A DNA stretch of 17,128 nt from an uncultured Mesorhizobium sp. (GCA_950071955.1 CATMOC010000011.1:1-17128); one strand, 5' to 3'; counted from the stretch's first letter, positions 7,163-15,711 are shown. The notes: a model not told the origin generated them from the letters alone. Numbers and translations are program-made.

Positions 7163-7352
7163 ATGAATTTTCGGTAACATTTGGCGTGAACGGTTCCGCT
7201 CCGCGCCGGACGCGCGCCTCAGCGACCGGGAGCTGGCAGAGTGCATCGCCCGGGCCGCGCTTGCGAAGAACTGCAACTTCGAGTTCGAGTTCGAGTTCGA
7301 GTTCGAACTGAGGAAGCCTCTCGGCGAAATCCAGAGACGCGCCGCGGCCTGA
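7163..7352 (+). pseudogene. Small gene with a one-base frameshift and an expanded Phe-Glu repeat
   Basis: The frame ending at the TGA 7350-7352 has strong GC bias at third positions and reads [20 protein letters not shown], then RAALAKNC, an FE repeat, and [15 protein letters not shown]. It has no ATG, GTG or TTG before the conserved-looking part. An ATG at 7163-7165 (MNFR) runs into a TAA at 7175-7177. Leaving out the single T at 7175 joins the two into one continuous 62-residue protein starting [19 protein letters not shown]. This may be an inactivated gene, a sequencing error, or translation from a rare ATT start (7167 or 7179). The composition suggests a small soluble protein with an amphipathic helix around [19 protein letters not shown] do not recognise a named family. 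No clear ribosome binding site or forward promoter is visible. Confidence 0.5.
7278..7307. repeat. Hexanucleotide tandem repeat (TTCGAG)4 plus TTCGAA
   Basis: Four perfect TTCGAG units at 7278-7301 are followed by TTCGAA at 7302-7307. Being six bases long, the unit keeps frame and encodes alternating Phe-Glu in the small open frame ending at 7352. Copy number could vary by slippage without a frame change. Confidence 0.9.
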
Positions 7353-7424
7353 GGGCTCCCCCGGCAAGCGCGTTTCCTGCACCTTTCTGATCGCGCGCGC
7401 AGCCGCGGTTGCAGACTGTCGCAC

Positions 7425-7449
7425 GGAACCTTCGCGTCTCCGCCGGGTT
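7425..7449 (+). promoter_or_regulatory. EcfG-type promoter for the general stress protein gene
   Basis: GGAAC at 7425-7429, sixteen bases, then GGTT at 7446-7449. The -10 element differs from the CGTT consensus in one base, which known EcfG promoters tolerate. It ends 38 bases before the ATG at 7488, giving a short leader. The downstream gene's family supports the assignment. Confidence 0.55.
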
Positions 7450-7487
7450 GGAAGGCACTCTCGAACCAACCCAATGGAGTTTGCGAA

Positions 7488-7967
7488 ATGGCGCATGAAG
7501 ACGACGTCAAGCGGGTCTGGGACCTCATGGAAAAAATCGGTTTCTGCATGCTTGCCACCCACGACGGCGACGACATCCGGTCGCGTCCAATGGCAGCCTA
7601 TGTCGAACCGAAGGAGCACACGGTCTACTTCCTGACCGATGTCGAAAGCCACAAGGACGACGAAATCTCCCGCCGGCCGAACGTGTGCCTGGCATTCGCC
7701 GATTCAAGCGGCCAGAAATACGTATCGGTCAGCGGCGTCGCCGCGGTCAGCAACGACCGCGCGAAGATCAAGGAACTGTGGTCGACGCCCGCCAAGGCGT
7801 GGTGGGACAATGCGGAGGATCCGTCCATCCGCGTGCTGAAGGTGAGCCCGAAGGATGCGCAGTACTGGGACAGCCCGGGTACCGCCGTCAGCTACATCAA
7901 GATGGCGGCCGCCGCCCTGACGAACACGCGCCCGGCAATCGGCGACCAGGCCAAGGTAAAGATGTGA
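7488..7967 (+). CDS. General stress protein 26-like, pyridoxamine 5'-phosphate oxidase family
   Basis: This 159-residue cytoplasmic protein belongs to the FMN-binding split-barrel superfamily, in the general stress protein 26 branch. Visible family features are [20 protein letters not shown] at the N-terminus, then [10 protein letters not shown], the strand [16 protein letters not shown], and [19 protein letters not shown]. The later [18 protein letters not shown] segment is also typical. Members bind flavins, but most have no proven reaction, so pyridoxamine phosphate oxidation should not be assumed. GGAG lies eight bases before the ATG. An EcfG-type promoter at 7425-7449 fits a stress-regulated gene. 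The following MscS gene is convergent, so this is a single-gene unit. Confidence 0.9.
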   Translation: MAHEDDVKRVWDLMEKIGFCMLATHDGDDIRSRPMAAYVEPKEHTVYFLTDVESHKDDEISRRPNVCLAFADSSGQKYVSVSGVAAVSNDRAKIKELWSTPAKAWWDNAEDPSIRVLKVSPKDAQYWDSPGTAVSYIKMAAAALTNTRPAIGDQAKVKM

Positions 7968-7980
7968 AGCCTTCGATCCG

Positions 7981-8002
7981 CGGGCGCTGGCTTCGGCGCC
8001 CG
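7981..8002. terminator. GC-rich hairpin between convergent genes
   Basis: CGGGCGC (7981-7987) and GCGCCCG (7996-8002) form a seven-base-pair stem with an eight-base loop, fourteen bases after the general stress gene stop. There is no U-tract, so it is only a candidate for transcription termination or transcript protection. Confidence 0.4.
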
Positions 8003-8124
8003 TGAATCGCGTTGAGGTCCTCGGCGGTTGGACGCGCAGGGTATGTCCCGTGCGTTCTGGCCGGGTCAAATCTCCTCCCGCCGGAGACGCCACGAACGCT
8101 CTCCTGGCCTGAAGATTTGCTGCG

Positions 8125-9231
8125 TTATCTCGTGACCTTGCGTGCGGGCACCTGCCGCTCGGTCTTCTCCGGAGGATCGCTTCCCGGGGGAGACAGGTCC
8201 CTGATACGGAACTGCGGCAGCGCATCGGGATGCGTCTTCTGCAACCATTCCACCAGGCGCTCGCGGATCTCGCAACGGAGATCGAAAGCGATGCCCGCAT
8301 TTCCCGCGCTGGCGAGAGCCCGCACCTCCATCACGTTTTCCCGGAAATCGGTGACCTGGACGACGACCGTGTCGCCGTCCCAGTGCCTGGAATTCCGCAC
8401 GATCCGTTCCACCTCTTTGCGCAGTTCGTCGACCGGCGTCGAATAATCCAGGTAGATCAGGACGGTTCCAAGCAGGGTCGATTCCTCGCGCGTCCAGTTC
8501 TGGAATGGCTTCTCGATGAAATACGAGAGCGGCACGATGAGGCGGCGCTTGTCCCATATGCGCACCACGACATAGGTCGAGGTGATCTCCTCGATGTTTC
8601 CCCATTCGCCCTCCACGATCACCGCGTCGTCGATGCGGATCGGTTGCGTGATGGCGAGCTGGATCCCGGCGAAGATGTTCTTGAGCAGCGGCTGCAACGC
8701 CAGGCCGACGACGATGCCGGCCGCGCCCGCCGAGGCGAGCAGGCTGACGCCGTATTGCCGCACCCCTTCGAAGGTCATAAGCACGGCGGCGAGCGCCACC
8801 ACGACGATGAGCGTGTCGGCGACGCGCAGCAGGATGCGCATCTGCGTGACGTGCTTGCGCGCCAGCAGGTTGTCCGCCGCATCCAGCTTGAAGCGCCTCA
8901 GGTGGATCCGCAGCCATAGGTCGAGCGCGACCCGGACCGTCCATGCCGCGAGCAGGATGAAGCCGATTAGGAGGATGTGGCGGATGATCGCGACCTCTCG
9001 GTCCGAGATGGGCGCGAGGTCCGAGGCAATCGACAGGGCGACGATGACGAGGGCGAGGCTGAGCGGGCCGCGCAGGCTCGAGATCAAGCGATTCAGGAAC
9101 AGGCTTTTCGGCTGAAGGAGCTTGACGCCCCACCGAAGGATGAAAACCCGGAACGCCCAGGCGAGCCCGACGGCGATGATGACGAGGCCGGCGACGACGA
9201 CCCAGGCGGGAAGGGGATAGAAAGAGTCCAT
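8125..9231 (-). CDS. MscS-family mechanosensitive ion channel
   Basis: This 368-residue inner-membrane protein has four to five hydrophobic helices in its first 200 residues, followed by the conserved MscS core. The pore-lining helix is ASAGAAGIVVGLALQPLLKN, leading into IFAGIQLAITQPIRIDDAV. The beta domain follows (VEGEWGNIEEITSTYVVVRI, then RRLIVPLSYFIEKPFQNWTR). A C-terminal alpha/beta domain ends in a charged tail rich in Pro, Lys and Arg. Proteins of this class open under membrane tension and release solutes on hypo-osmotic shock. The ATG at 9229-9231 gives a plausible short N-terminus but no strong ribosome binding site precedes it. The gene lies between a stress gene and a trehalose module, which fits osmotic physiology, but no promoter motif was found and co-regulation is not shown. 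Confidence 0.93.
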   Translation of the reverse strand: MDSFYPLPAWVVVAGLVIIAVGLAWAFRVFILRWGVKLLQPKSLFLNRLISSLRGPLSLALVIVALSIASDLAPISDREVAIIRHILLIGFILLAAWTVRVALDLWLRIHLRRFKLDAADNLLARKHVTQMRILLRVADTLIVVVALAAVLMTFEGVRQYGVSLLASAGAAGIVVGLALQPLLKNIFAGIQLAITQPIRIDDAVIVEGEWGNIEEITSTYVVVRIWDKRRLIVPLSYFIEKPFQNWTREESTLLGTVLIYLDYSTPVDELRKEVERIVRNSRHWDGDTVVVQVTDFRENVMEVRALASAGNAGIAFDLRCEIRERLVEWLQKTHPDALPQFRIRDLSPPGSDPPEKTERQVPARKVTR

Positions 9232-9820
9232 ATGTCGATTGCCGGGAATTCCAGCCAGCCGTCCGGCTTGCCTCGATCACGCGATGCGAACGGCGTCGGG
9301 ATCGTTTTCCCGTCGAACCCCCTCTGTTTTCCTTCTGCTCCGGAGACCCTACACGATCGCTTCGGAAGGATCACCGTTGGATTTTGCACTGCACATGTCG
9401 GTGAAGCCGGCGTACCGTTTCGCCGACAGTGGCGAAGGGAGTTGTTCCCGCTTTGCGGGAGCAGACGCCGGCGCGAGCGGACTGCGCCGGTGTCGCCGGC
9501 AATCCTTAGAGCTGCGCCATCGAATTCCTGCCGGTGCTGACCGGGTGGTGGCAACCATACCGCCCGCGGTGGAACCTGCATTCGTGACAGTACCCGGGGT
9601 CGTGCTGCCGCCCGCGTCGGACTGCGCCAAGGCGGCGCCTCCCGGGAAGAATTTCTTGGCTCTGGGAATATTCGCTACAACCAACAGGACGATCGAGTGG
9701 ATTGCGAGTTCGGATACGGCGGCCCGGAACATTCGTGCCCGTACAAAGTTGAAGATCGAGCGGTTTTCAGCGAGTCTGCCGGTGAACCCGCTCGACGAAC
9801 CTCGAAAGAATCCCTCCCGT
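9232..9820. other. 589-base intergenic region with a possible decayed reverse-strand gene
   Basis: This is the gap between the divergent mscS and malQ genes. The reverse strand from about 9720 to 9520 reads LAIHSIVLLVVANIPRAKKF, then FFPGGAALAQSDAGGSTTPG and TVTNAGSTAGGMVATTRSAP. That resembles the signal-peptide and Ser/Thr/Gly-rich start of small exported rhizobial proteins, but no good start codon or ribosome binding site fits. It may be a remnant or chance. A near-match EcfG promoter facing malQ lies at 9726-9750. Nothing else was recognised. Confidence 0.35.
9726..9750 (+). promoter_or_regulatory. Weak EcfG-like promoter candidate for malQ-treY
   Basis: GGAAC at 9726-9730, sixteen bases, then AGTT at 9747-9750, 70 bases before the malQ ATG. 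The first base of the -10 element deviates from consensus. Trehalose synthesis genes belong to the general stress regulon in several alphaproteobacteria, which makes the site plausible but not proven. Confidence 0.3.
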
Positions 9821-11545
9821 ATGGCAACGAACCCGTTCACGACGGTCTCCGAACATGTCTCCGACGGCGCGTCCCGATGTTACCTGCCGTCATGGCTGGA
9901 CGCTCAGCCGATCTGGGGTATCACGCTCCAGCTCTACGAGGTGAGGTCGAACCGCAACTGGGGTGTAGGCGACTTCTGCGACCTGATGACCGCCTGCGAT
10001 ATCGCGGCAGAAGCCGGCGCCGATTTCGTCGGCCTCAATCCACTCCATGCGCTCTTCATGGCCGATCCGGAGCGGTGCAGCCCGTTCTCGCCCTCCAGCC
10101 GGCGTTTCCTCAATCCGATCTACATCGCCGTCGACGAAGTGGAGGGTTACATTCCCTCCGATGCCGTCTCCGGCAAGACGCGAACCCTGCGCGAGACGGA
10201 TATCGTCGACTACCGCGAGGTCGCCGCGCTGAAGATGGCGGTGTTGCGCCGGATATGGACCGACCGCGCGGAAACACAGTCTTCCGGAACCCGCGACGCC
10301 TTCCGCCGCTTCTGCGAGGAGAAGGGCGAGCCGCTCAGGCTCCACGCCCTGTTCGAGGCGCTGTCTATGGAAATGGTCGCACGCGGCTTCGCCAGCGGCT
10401 GGCGAGACTGGCCCGAAGAGTATCGCCATCCCGAAACAGCCGCGGTGGACGACTACGCTCGCGACCACACGGAGGAGGTCGATTTTCACCGCTGGCTGCA
10501 ATGGCTCTGCGAGGAGCAGCTCGCGCAGGCCGCCGGCATTGCGCGCCGGGCGGGCATGCGCGTCGGTCTCTATCTGGACTTTGCCGTCGGCGAAGCGCCC
10601 GACGGGTCGGCGACATGGACGGACCAGAATGCCTACGTCATCGGAAAGTCGGTCGGCGCGCCGCCGGACTGGTTCAGCGCCTATGGTCAGGACTGGGGAC
10701 TGACACCATTGTCGCCGGACGTGCTGGCCGCGACGGGATGCGCGGCCTTTGCGGCATCGATCGAGGCCTCGATGCGTCATGCGGGCGCCGTCAGGATCGA
10801 CCATGCCATGGCGCTGCAGCGCCTCTTCTTCATCCCCGAAGGCCACCCTCCCGCCGAGGGCGAGTATGTTGACTTTCCGTTCGAGCAGCTGATGCGCACG
10901 CTTGCCGATCTCTCGCACGAGCGGCGCACCATCGTCATCGGCGAGGATCTCGGCGTCGTGCCGCCCGGCTTCCGGGACCGCATGGAGGAATGGCAGGTTC
11001 TTTCCTATCGTATCGCCTATTTCGAGAAGAAGGATCGGGACTTCATACGCCCGAAGGACTATCCGCCGCTCTCCATCGCATGCCTGTCGACGCACGACCT
11101 GCCGCCGCTCCGCGCCTGGTGGCGCGGCGACGACATCCGGCTGCGGCAGGGCATCGGCGCGATCGACGAGAACATGGCGGACGACCAGGCCCGCGAACGC
11201 GCAGTCGAGCGGATCGCCATCATGGAGGCCCTGCGGGACGCGGGCGCGGCGAGCGACGAGGAGATCGCCCTGTTCGCCCGCTCGATCGAGAACCCCGAGG
11301 CCGACCTGCCGCTCGCCTTCTGGGCCGCGATGCACCGCTTCCTCGCGCTCACGCCGAGCCACCTTACCGCCGTGCGGCTTGCAGATCTGACCGGCGAAGA
11401 CCGGCCGACCAACGTCCCCGGCACCGTGGAGAGCTATCCGAACTGGCGCTTCAAGGCCCCGGTTCCGCTTGAGGACCTGTCGCGCAGCGAACTCTTCCGG
11501 GCCATCACCGGCGCCGTCGCGCAGACACGACCGAGACCCGCATGA
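9821..11545 (+). CDS. malQ: 4-alpha-glucanotransferase (amylomaltase, GH77)
   Basis: MalQ transfers alpha-1,4-glucan segments between maltodextrins in the cytoplasm. The 574-residue protein shows the GH77 core: GITLQLYEVRSNRNWGVGDF, GADFVGLNPLHALF and SPSSRRFLNPIYI. The catalytic residues are the nucleophile D327 (RIDHAMAL), the acid/base E375 (GEDLGVVP) and D426 (STHDLPPLR). The family signature ESYPNWR is near the C-terminus. E. coli MalQ has 694 residues and the Thermus enzyme about 500. This protein begins almost at the catalytic domain (SRCYLPSWLDAQPIWG) and lacks most of the N-terminal extension common in proteobacterial MalQ. The ATG at 9821 is chosen because sequence further upstream has no family resemblance, although the frame is open to 9239; the ribosome binding site is weak. 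The stop overlaps the treY start by four bases. Confidence 0.92.
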   Translation: MATNPFTTVSEHVSDGASRCYLPSWLDAQPIWGITLQLYEVRSNRNWGVGDFCDLMTACDIAAEAGADFVGLNPLHALFMADPERCSPFSPSSRRFLNPIYIAVDEVEGYIPSDAVSGKTRTLRETDIVDYREVAALKMAVLRRIWTDRAETQSSGTRDAFRRFCEEKGEPLRLHALFEALSMEMVARGFASGWRDWPEEYRHPETAAVDDYARDHTEEVDFHRWLQWLCEEQLAQAAGIARRAGMRVGLYLDFAVGEAPDGSATWTDQNAYVIGKSVGAPPDWFSAYGQDWGLTPLSPDVLAATGCAAFAASIEASMRHAGAVRIDHAMALQRLFFIPEGHPPAEGEYVDFPFEQLMRTLADLSHERRTIVIGEDLGVVPPGFRDRMEEWQVLSYRIAYFEKKDRDFIRPKDYPPLSIACLSTHDLPPLRAWWRGDDIRLRQGIGAIDENMADDQARERAVERIAIMEALRDAGAASDEEIALFARSIENPEADLPLAFWAAMHRFLALTPSHLTAVRLADLTGEDRPTNVPGTVESYPNWRFKAPVPLEDLSRSELFRAITGAVAQTRPRPA

Positions 11546-14196
11546 GCATTCCGCGCGCCACCTACCGTATCCAGTTCCGCGAGGGAATGGATTTCGACAA
11601 GGCGGCCGCCCTGGCGCCCTATCTGCGGCGGCTTGGGGTGAGCCACCTCTATGCCTCGCCGATCTTCACGGCGGCGCGCGGATCAACGCATGGATACGAC
11701 GTCGCCGACCATAACGAGATCGATCCCGAACTCGGCGGCCGGGCCGGATTCGACCGCCTCGTTGCGGCGCTGAAGGCCGAAGGCCTGAAACTCCTCCTCG
11801 ACATCGTGCCCAACCACATGGCCGCCGCGGTCGAAAACCCGTGGTGGCGCAGCGTGGTGGAGTGGGGCGGGCAGAGCCCCTTCGCGGCGCATTTCGACAT
11901 CGACTGGAGCACGAAACTCAGCCTGCCCCTGCTCGGCCGACCCTACGACGAGGCAATCGCCGGCGGAGACGTCCGTCTCGATGTCCACCGAAGCGGCGGA
12001 TATCTCGGCCTCGCACTGGGCGACATGGTCCTGCCCATCCACCCCGGTTCCTACGAGGAGGTTCTTTCGGGCTTCGAGGCACCGACCGCGCGTGCACTCG
12101 CGGAGATCGCCGGGAGGGCCGGGCCGAATACGGACGAAAGTTTCCATGAAGAGGTGCGCCGGTGCCTTGCCGGCGGCGACCTCGGGCCGGAACTCGAGCG
12201 CGCGTCGAAGGACCCGGCCTTTCTCGACCGGGTGCATGGCCAGCAGCCCTGGGAGCTCATCCACTGGCAGGAGGCGCGGCGTCGCCTGAGCTATCGCCGC
12301 TTCTTCGAGATCACCGGGCTCGTTGGCGTGCGCGTCGAGGACGGCGCGGTGTTCGAAGACGTGCACCGGCTCACCTTGCAGCTCGTCCGCGATGGTGCGG
12401 TGGACGGTCTGCGCGTTGACCATGTCGACGGGCTCGCCGATCCGACCGGCTACCTCCAGCGCCTGCGCCGCGAGATCGGGCCCGACAGGTATCTCGTGGT
12501 CGAAAAGATACTCGAAGGCGAGGAAGTGCTGCCGCCCGAATGGCCGGTCGACGGAACAACCGGCTACGAGTTCATCGCGTCCGTCGCCGACCTTATCTCC
12601 GATGCCGGCGGCAGTGGTGCGCTGGCCGATGCCTATCGGGAAGTGTCAGGAGAACGGCTCGAACCGGACGAAATGGTCCGGCAGGCGCGCTCCGAAATGA
12701 TCTACCGGAACTTCGAAGGCGAACTCGATGCGCTTGCCCGGCACGCGGCGGCGATCGCGCGCGGCGCGGACACATTCGTGCCCGGAGAGGCCGACTTCAA
12801 GCGCGCGATCGGCGAACTGGTCGTCGCCTTCCCGGTCTACCGCACCTACGGTGGCGCCCGGGGTTTGGGCGAAACCGACCTGCAGATCGTCGACAAGGCC
12901 GCGCAGAAGGCGGCCGCGGGCGCCGACGGACAAGTCGCGGCGGCGCTGGAAACGGTCGTCGCGATCCTGAAGGGAGAGACCGCGTCCGGTGGCAGCGGAC
13001 ACGCGGCAGTGTTCCGCGCGAAATTCCAGCAGGTCACGGGTCCGGTGATGGCCAAGGCCGTCGAGGACACGTTCTTCTATCGCTACAACCCCATGATCGC
13101 GCTCAACGAGGTCGGCGGCGACCCCCTGCATCCGTCGGGCGGGCCCGATCGGTTCCACGCCCGCATGGCGGCGGCCGCGCGCCGCGACGACCACAGCCTG
13201 CTCGCAACCGCGACCCACGACACGAAGCGCGGCGAGGATGCCCGCGCGCGCCTCTATGCCCTGAGCGAGGGGCCGGAACGATGGAGCGAAGGCGTGGCGC
13301 GGTGGCGGCGGCAGCACGCGTCCATGATCCGTCAGGTGCAAGGCGGTCCGGCGCCGGAACCGGCGGTCGAATGGCTGGTCTTCCAGGCGCTCGCCGGCGT
13401 CTGGCCCGACGACGCCGACCCCGCGGATGCCGGGATACTGCGCTCGCTTGCGGATCGCATGATCCCCTATCTGGAAAAATCGCTGCGCGAAGCGAAGCTC
13501 CGGACGAAGTGGACGGATGTGAACGTGGCGTACGAAGGCGCGGTGAAGGATTACGCAGACCGACTGCTGTCGCCGGAAAACGGCGAATTCCTGAAGACTT
13601 TCGCCGAGACGCTCGAACCTTTCATCGCAGCCGGCCGGATCTATAGCCTCGGGCAGACCCTGCTGAAGCTGACCGCCCCCGGCGTGCCGGACATCTATCA
13701 GGGTTCGGAAGGCGTCAATCTCAGCCTGGTCGACCCGGACAACCGGCGGCCGGTCGACTTCGGTGCCCTCGAACGAAGCCTCGGCAGCGGCGGATGGCAG
13801 CCCTTCGATAGCCTTCCCCCTCACTTGGCCGCCGCCAAGCAGGCGTTGATCGCGCGCGTCCTGTCGCTCCGCGCCGAGCGTCCTGCCCTTTTCGAGCGGG
13901 GCGGCTACGAGCCCGTCGAGGTCACCGGCCCCCGCGCAAAGCATCTCGCAGCATTTGCGCGGAATAGCGGTGGCGATTCCGTCCTGGTCGCGGTCCCCCG
14001 GCTGATCCTGGAGGCTCCTCGCTCCGGCCTCGCGTTCGATCCCGAGTGGTGGAAAGAGACCTTCATCGACATGCCGGAAATCCTTGCCGGAAAACCACTG
14101 CAGAACCTCCTTTCCGGGCAGCCGTGGACGGCGAGGAAAGTCCTGCGGGCCGGCGAGCTTCTGGAAAGAGCGCCAGTGATCCTCCTGGGAACATAG
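11542..14196 (+). CDS. treY: Malto-oligosyltrehalose synthase (GH13_26)
   Basis: TreY isomerises the reducing-end linkage of maltodextrins from alpha-1,4 to alpha-1,1, giving maltooligosyltrehalose, which TreZ then cleaves to trehalose. The 884-residue protein has the usual family length. Its N-terminus (RATYRIQFREGMDFDKAA, then YASPIFTAARGSTHGYDV) and LLLDIVPNHMA are typical. Catalytic residues are the nucleophile D293 (LRVDHVDGLADP), the acid/base E321 (VVEKILEGEE) and D560 (ATHDTKRGEDARAR). The C-terminal half keeps LTAPGVPDIYQGSE and DPDNRRPVDF. The start overlaps the malQ stop as ATGA, so translation is probably coupled. TreZ and the debranching enzyme TreX/GlgX are not in the window and must lie elsewhere. 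MalQ next to it would lengthen short maltodextrins into TreY substrates. Confidence 0.96.
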   Translation: MSIPRATYRIQFREGMDFDKAAALAPYLRRLGVSHLYASPIFTAARGSTHGYDVADHNEIDPELGGRAGFDRLVAALKAEGLKLLLDIVPNHMAAAVENPWWRSVVEWGGQSPFAAHFDIDWSTKLSLPLLGRPYDEAIAGGDVRLDVHRSGGYLGLALGDMVLPIHPGSYEEVLSGFEAPTARALAEIAGRAGPNTDESFHEEVRRCLAGGDLGPELERASKDPAFLDRVHGQQPWELIHWQEARRRLSYRRFFEITGLVGVRVEDGAVFEDVHRLTLQLVRDGAVDGLRVDHVDGLADPTGYLQRLRREIGPDRYLVVEKILEGEEVLPPEWPVDGTTGYEFIASVADLISDAGGSGALADAYREVSGERLEPDEMVRQARSEMIYRNFEGELDALARHAAAIARGADTFVPGEADFKRAIGELVVAFPVYRTYGGARGLGETDLQIVDKAAQKAAAGADGQVAAALETVVAILKGETASGGSGHAAVFRAKFQQVTGPVMAKAVEDTFFYRYNPMIALNEVGGDPLHPSGGPDRFHARMAAAARRDDHSLLATATHDTKRGEDARARLYALSEGPERWSEGVARWRRQHASMIRQVQGGPAPEPAVEWLVFQALAGVWPDDADPADAGILRSLADRMIPYLEKSLREAKLRTKWTDVNVAYEGAVKDYADRLLSPENGEFLKTFAETLEPFIAAGRIYSLGQTLLKLTAPGVPDIYQGSEGVNLSLVDPDNRRPVDFGALERSLGSGGWQPFDSLPPHLAAAKQALIARVLSLRAERPALFERGGYEPVEVTGPRAKHLAAFARNSGGDSVLVAVPRLILEAPRSGLAFDPEWWKETFIDMPEILAGKPLQNLLSGQPWTARKVLRAGELLERAPVILLGT

Positions 14197-14313
14197 CTTA
14201 AAGGGCCAACCTTCCGTGACCGGTCGTTGTCCTGGCTTCGCGCCTGAGTGGTCGATAGCGAAACCCGGGGCTTCATCGGGTCCGCTCCACCGGCGGATCC
14301 GTCCAGCGCAACG

Positions 14314-15711
14314 CTATCCGTCGGGATCGAGCTCGATCCGACAGGTGAAGCCGCCGGCCGGGTAGTCGAGCCGGACGCGATCGTTGGCGGCGCGGAAGAG
14401 GCCCCGTTCGAGGAGCCTGGATCCAAAGCCGCGCTGCGCGGGCGGGATGACTGGCGGGCCGCCGGTCTCGCGCCAGTCGAGGGTCACACTTCCCGCCGCG
14501 CAGAGTTCCCAGCTGATGCGGACCCGCCCCGTGGCGGACGACAGCGCTCCGTATTTCGAGGCATTCGTCGCAAGCTCGTTGATGGCGAGCGCCAGAGGGG
14601 CGACGCGTTTCGCCGGGAGGCCGACGTCGGGACCGTCGAGTTCGAACGCGTCCCGGTCGGTCGGCTGGAACGGCGTGAGAGCCGACAGGATCACTTCGCG
14701 CAGCGGCGCATCCGAGGTGCTGCCCTTCAGCGCAAGGTCGTTTCCGATCGCCAGTGCCCGCAAGCGCGAATTGAAGAGCTTCAGGGCCGCATCGATGGCG
14801 ACCGTTTCGCGAAACGTCTGCTTGGCGATGGTCTGGATGATCGCCAGCGTGTTCTTGGAGCGGTGGTTCAGTTCGTCGGCGAGGAGTTCGAGCCTTTGCT
14901 CGCTCTCCTTGCTGTCGGTTATGTCGTAGAGGATGCCGATGACGCGCCTGCGCGAACCGTCCTGGCTCGGCGCGAACTGGCAGCGCAGCCGCAGCCATCG
15001 TGCCGCGCCGTTCGGCCACAGATAGCGGAAGTCGGACTGGAAGCGCATCTCGCCGCGCGCCATTGCCTGCGCACCCTCTTCCTGGATACGCTCGCGCTCG
15101 CCAGGTGCATAGCGCGCGCGCAGTTCCTCCACCGTAGGGCTGGCATCCGCCGGGAAGCCGCATATCCGGTTGAGTTCCGGCGAGTGCTTCAATGTGCCGG
15201 TCGCCAGGTCGAGGTCCCAGATCGCCATCTCGGCCGCGTCCATGGCCAGACGCAGCGTCGCCTCACTCTCGGCGAGCGCGTCGTCGGCGAGCTTTTCATC
15301 GGTGATGTCCTTCAAGGTCCCGACGTACCGGACGGCTCGCTCACGACCGTCGATCTCCTGGAAAATCGCCTCGCCATACGCCTCGACCCAGCGCACCGCC
15401 CCGTCGCTTGCCCGCCGGATGCGGTAACGGAATTCCTTCTGCTCCCGGATGGCAGGGTCCAGCGCGCGGCGGGCCATCGCGGCGGTACGCGGGAGGTCCT
15501 CCGGGTCGGTCACGTCGCTCACTTGCTGAAACGTCACCGGCCGATCGGGTGGAAACCCGCAGATCCTCTTCGCCAGTTCCGAATAGACGATGGTACCGGT
15601 CCTGAGATCCCAGTCCCAGATGCCGATGCGGGCGGCCTGGAGCGCTACTCTTACCGGCGGCGGAAGGTGGACCTCATCGGCATACCGGCCGTCGGGTATC
15701 AGGCTGTTCAC
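14314..15711 (-). CDS. PAS-PAS-HWE family sensor histidine kinase
   Basis: This 465-residue kinase has no membrane helix and is predicted cytoplasmic. Two PAS domains occupy about residues 22-142 (AARIGIWDWDLRTGTI ... RYVGTLKDITDEK) and 150-268 (AAEMAIWDLDLATGTL ... ILYDITDSKE), so it likely senses a small molecule, redox state or light. The phosphoacceptor is H283 in DELNHRSKNTLAIIQTIAKQ. The N-box has N378 in LAINELATNASKYG, and the WRETGGPP motif is the tryptophan-glutamate signature of the HWE class. A GFGSRLLER glycine box follows. The GTG at 15709-15711 is chosen because GGGGGAG lies four bases upstream. No LOV-type cysteine motif (NCRFLQ) is seen. No response regulator is adjacent, so the partner is unknown. 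HWE and HisKA_2 kinases often feed the PhyR-EcfG stress pathway, and the nearby EcfG-type promoters make that a reasonable but unproven idea. Confidence 0.92.
   Translation of the reverse strand: MNSLIPDGRYADEVHLPPPVRVALQAARIGIWDWDLRTGTIVYSELAKRICGFPPDRPVTFQQVSDVTDPEDLPRTAAMARRALDPAIREQKEFRYRIRRASDGAVRWVEAYGEAIFQEIDGRERAVRYVGTLKDITDEKLADDALAESEATLRLAMDAAEMAIWDLDLATGTLKHSPELNRICGFPADASPTVEELRARYAPGERERIQEEGAQAMARGEMRFQSDFRYLWPNGAARWLRLRCQFAPSQDGSRRRVIGILYDITDSKESEQRLELLADELNHRSKNTLAIIQTIAKQTFRETVAIDAALKLFNSRLRALAIGNDLALKGSTSDAPLREVILSALTPFQPTDRDAFELDGPDVGLPAKRVAPLALAINELATNASKYGALSSATGRVRISWELCAAGSVTLDWRETGGPPVIPPAQRGFGSRLLERGLFRAANDRVRLDYPAGGFTCRIELDPDG

Noticed and set aside
7278..7307. Tandem repeat as a possible CRISPR array
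   Set aside because: Units are six bases long and directly adjacent, with no spacers and no cas genes. It is a simple sequence repeat.
7155..7652. Reverse open frame containing LELELELE opposite the hexanucleotide repeat
   Set aside because: A six-base repeat is open in most frames. The forward frame with FE units has better coding character, and the general stress gene occupies the right part.
9093..9581. Reverse open frame entering mscS from upstream in another register
   Set aside because: It overlaps the well-supported channel start, has no homologous features and no ribosome binding site.
9890..11362. Reverse open frame of 490 codons opposite malQ
   Set aside because: The malQ frame has all catalytic residues of GH77. 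The reverse frame is compositionally biased and has no motif.
14197..14313. Terminator between treY and the histidine kinase
   Set aside because: Only five-base-pair stems (for example TCCGC with GCGGA) without U-tracts are visible, too weak to call.
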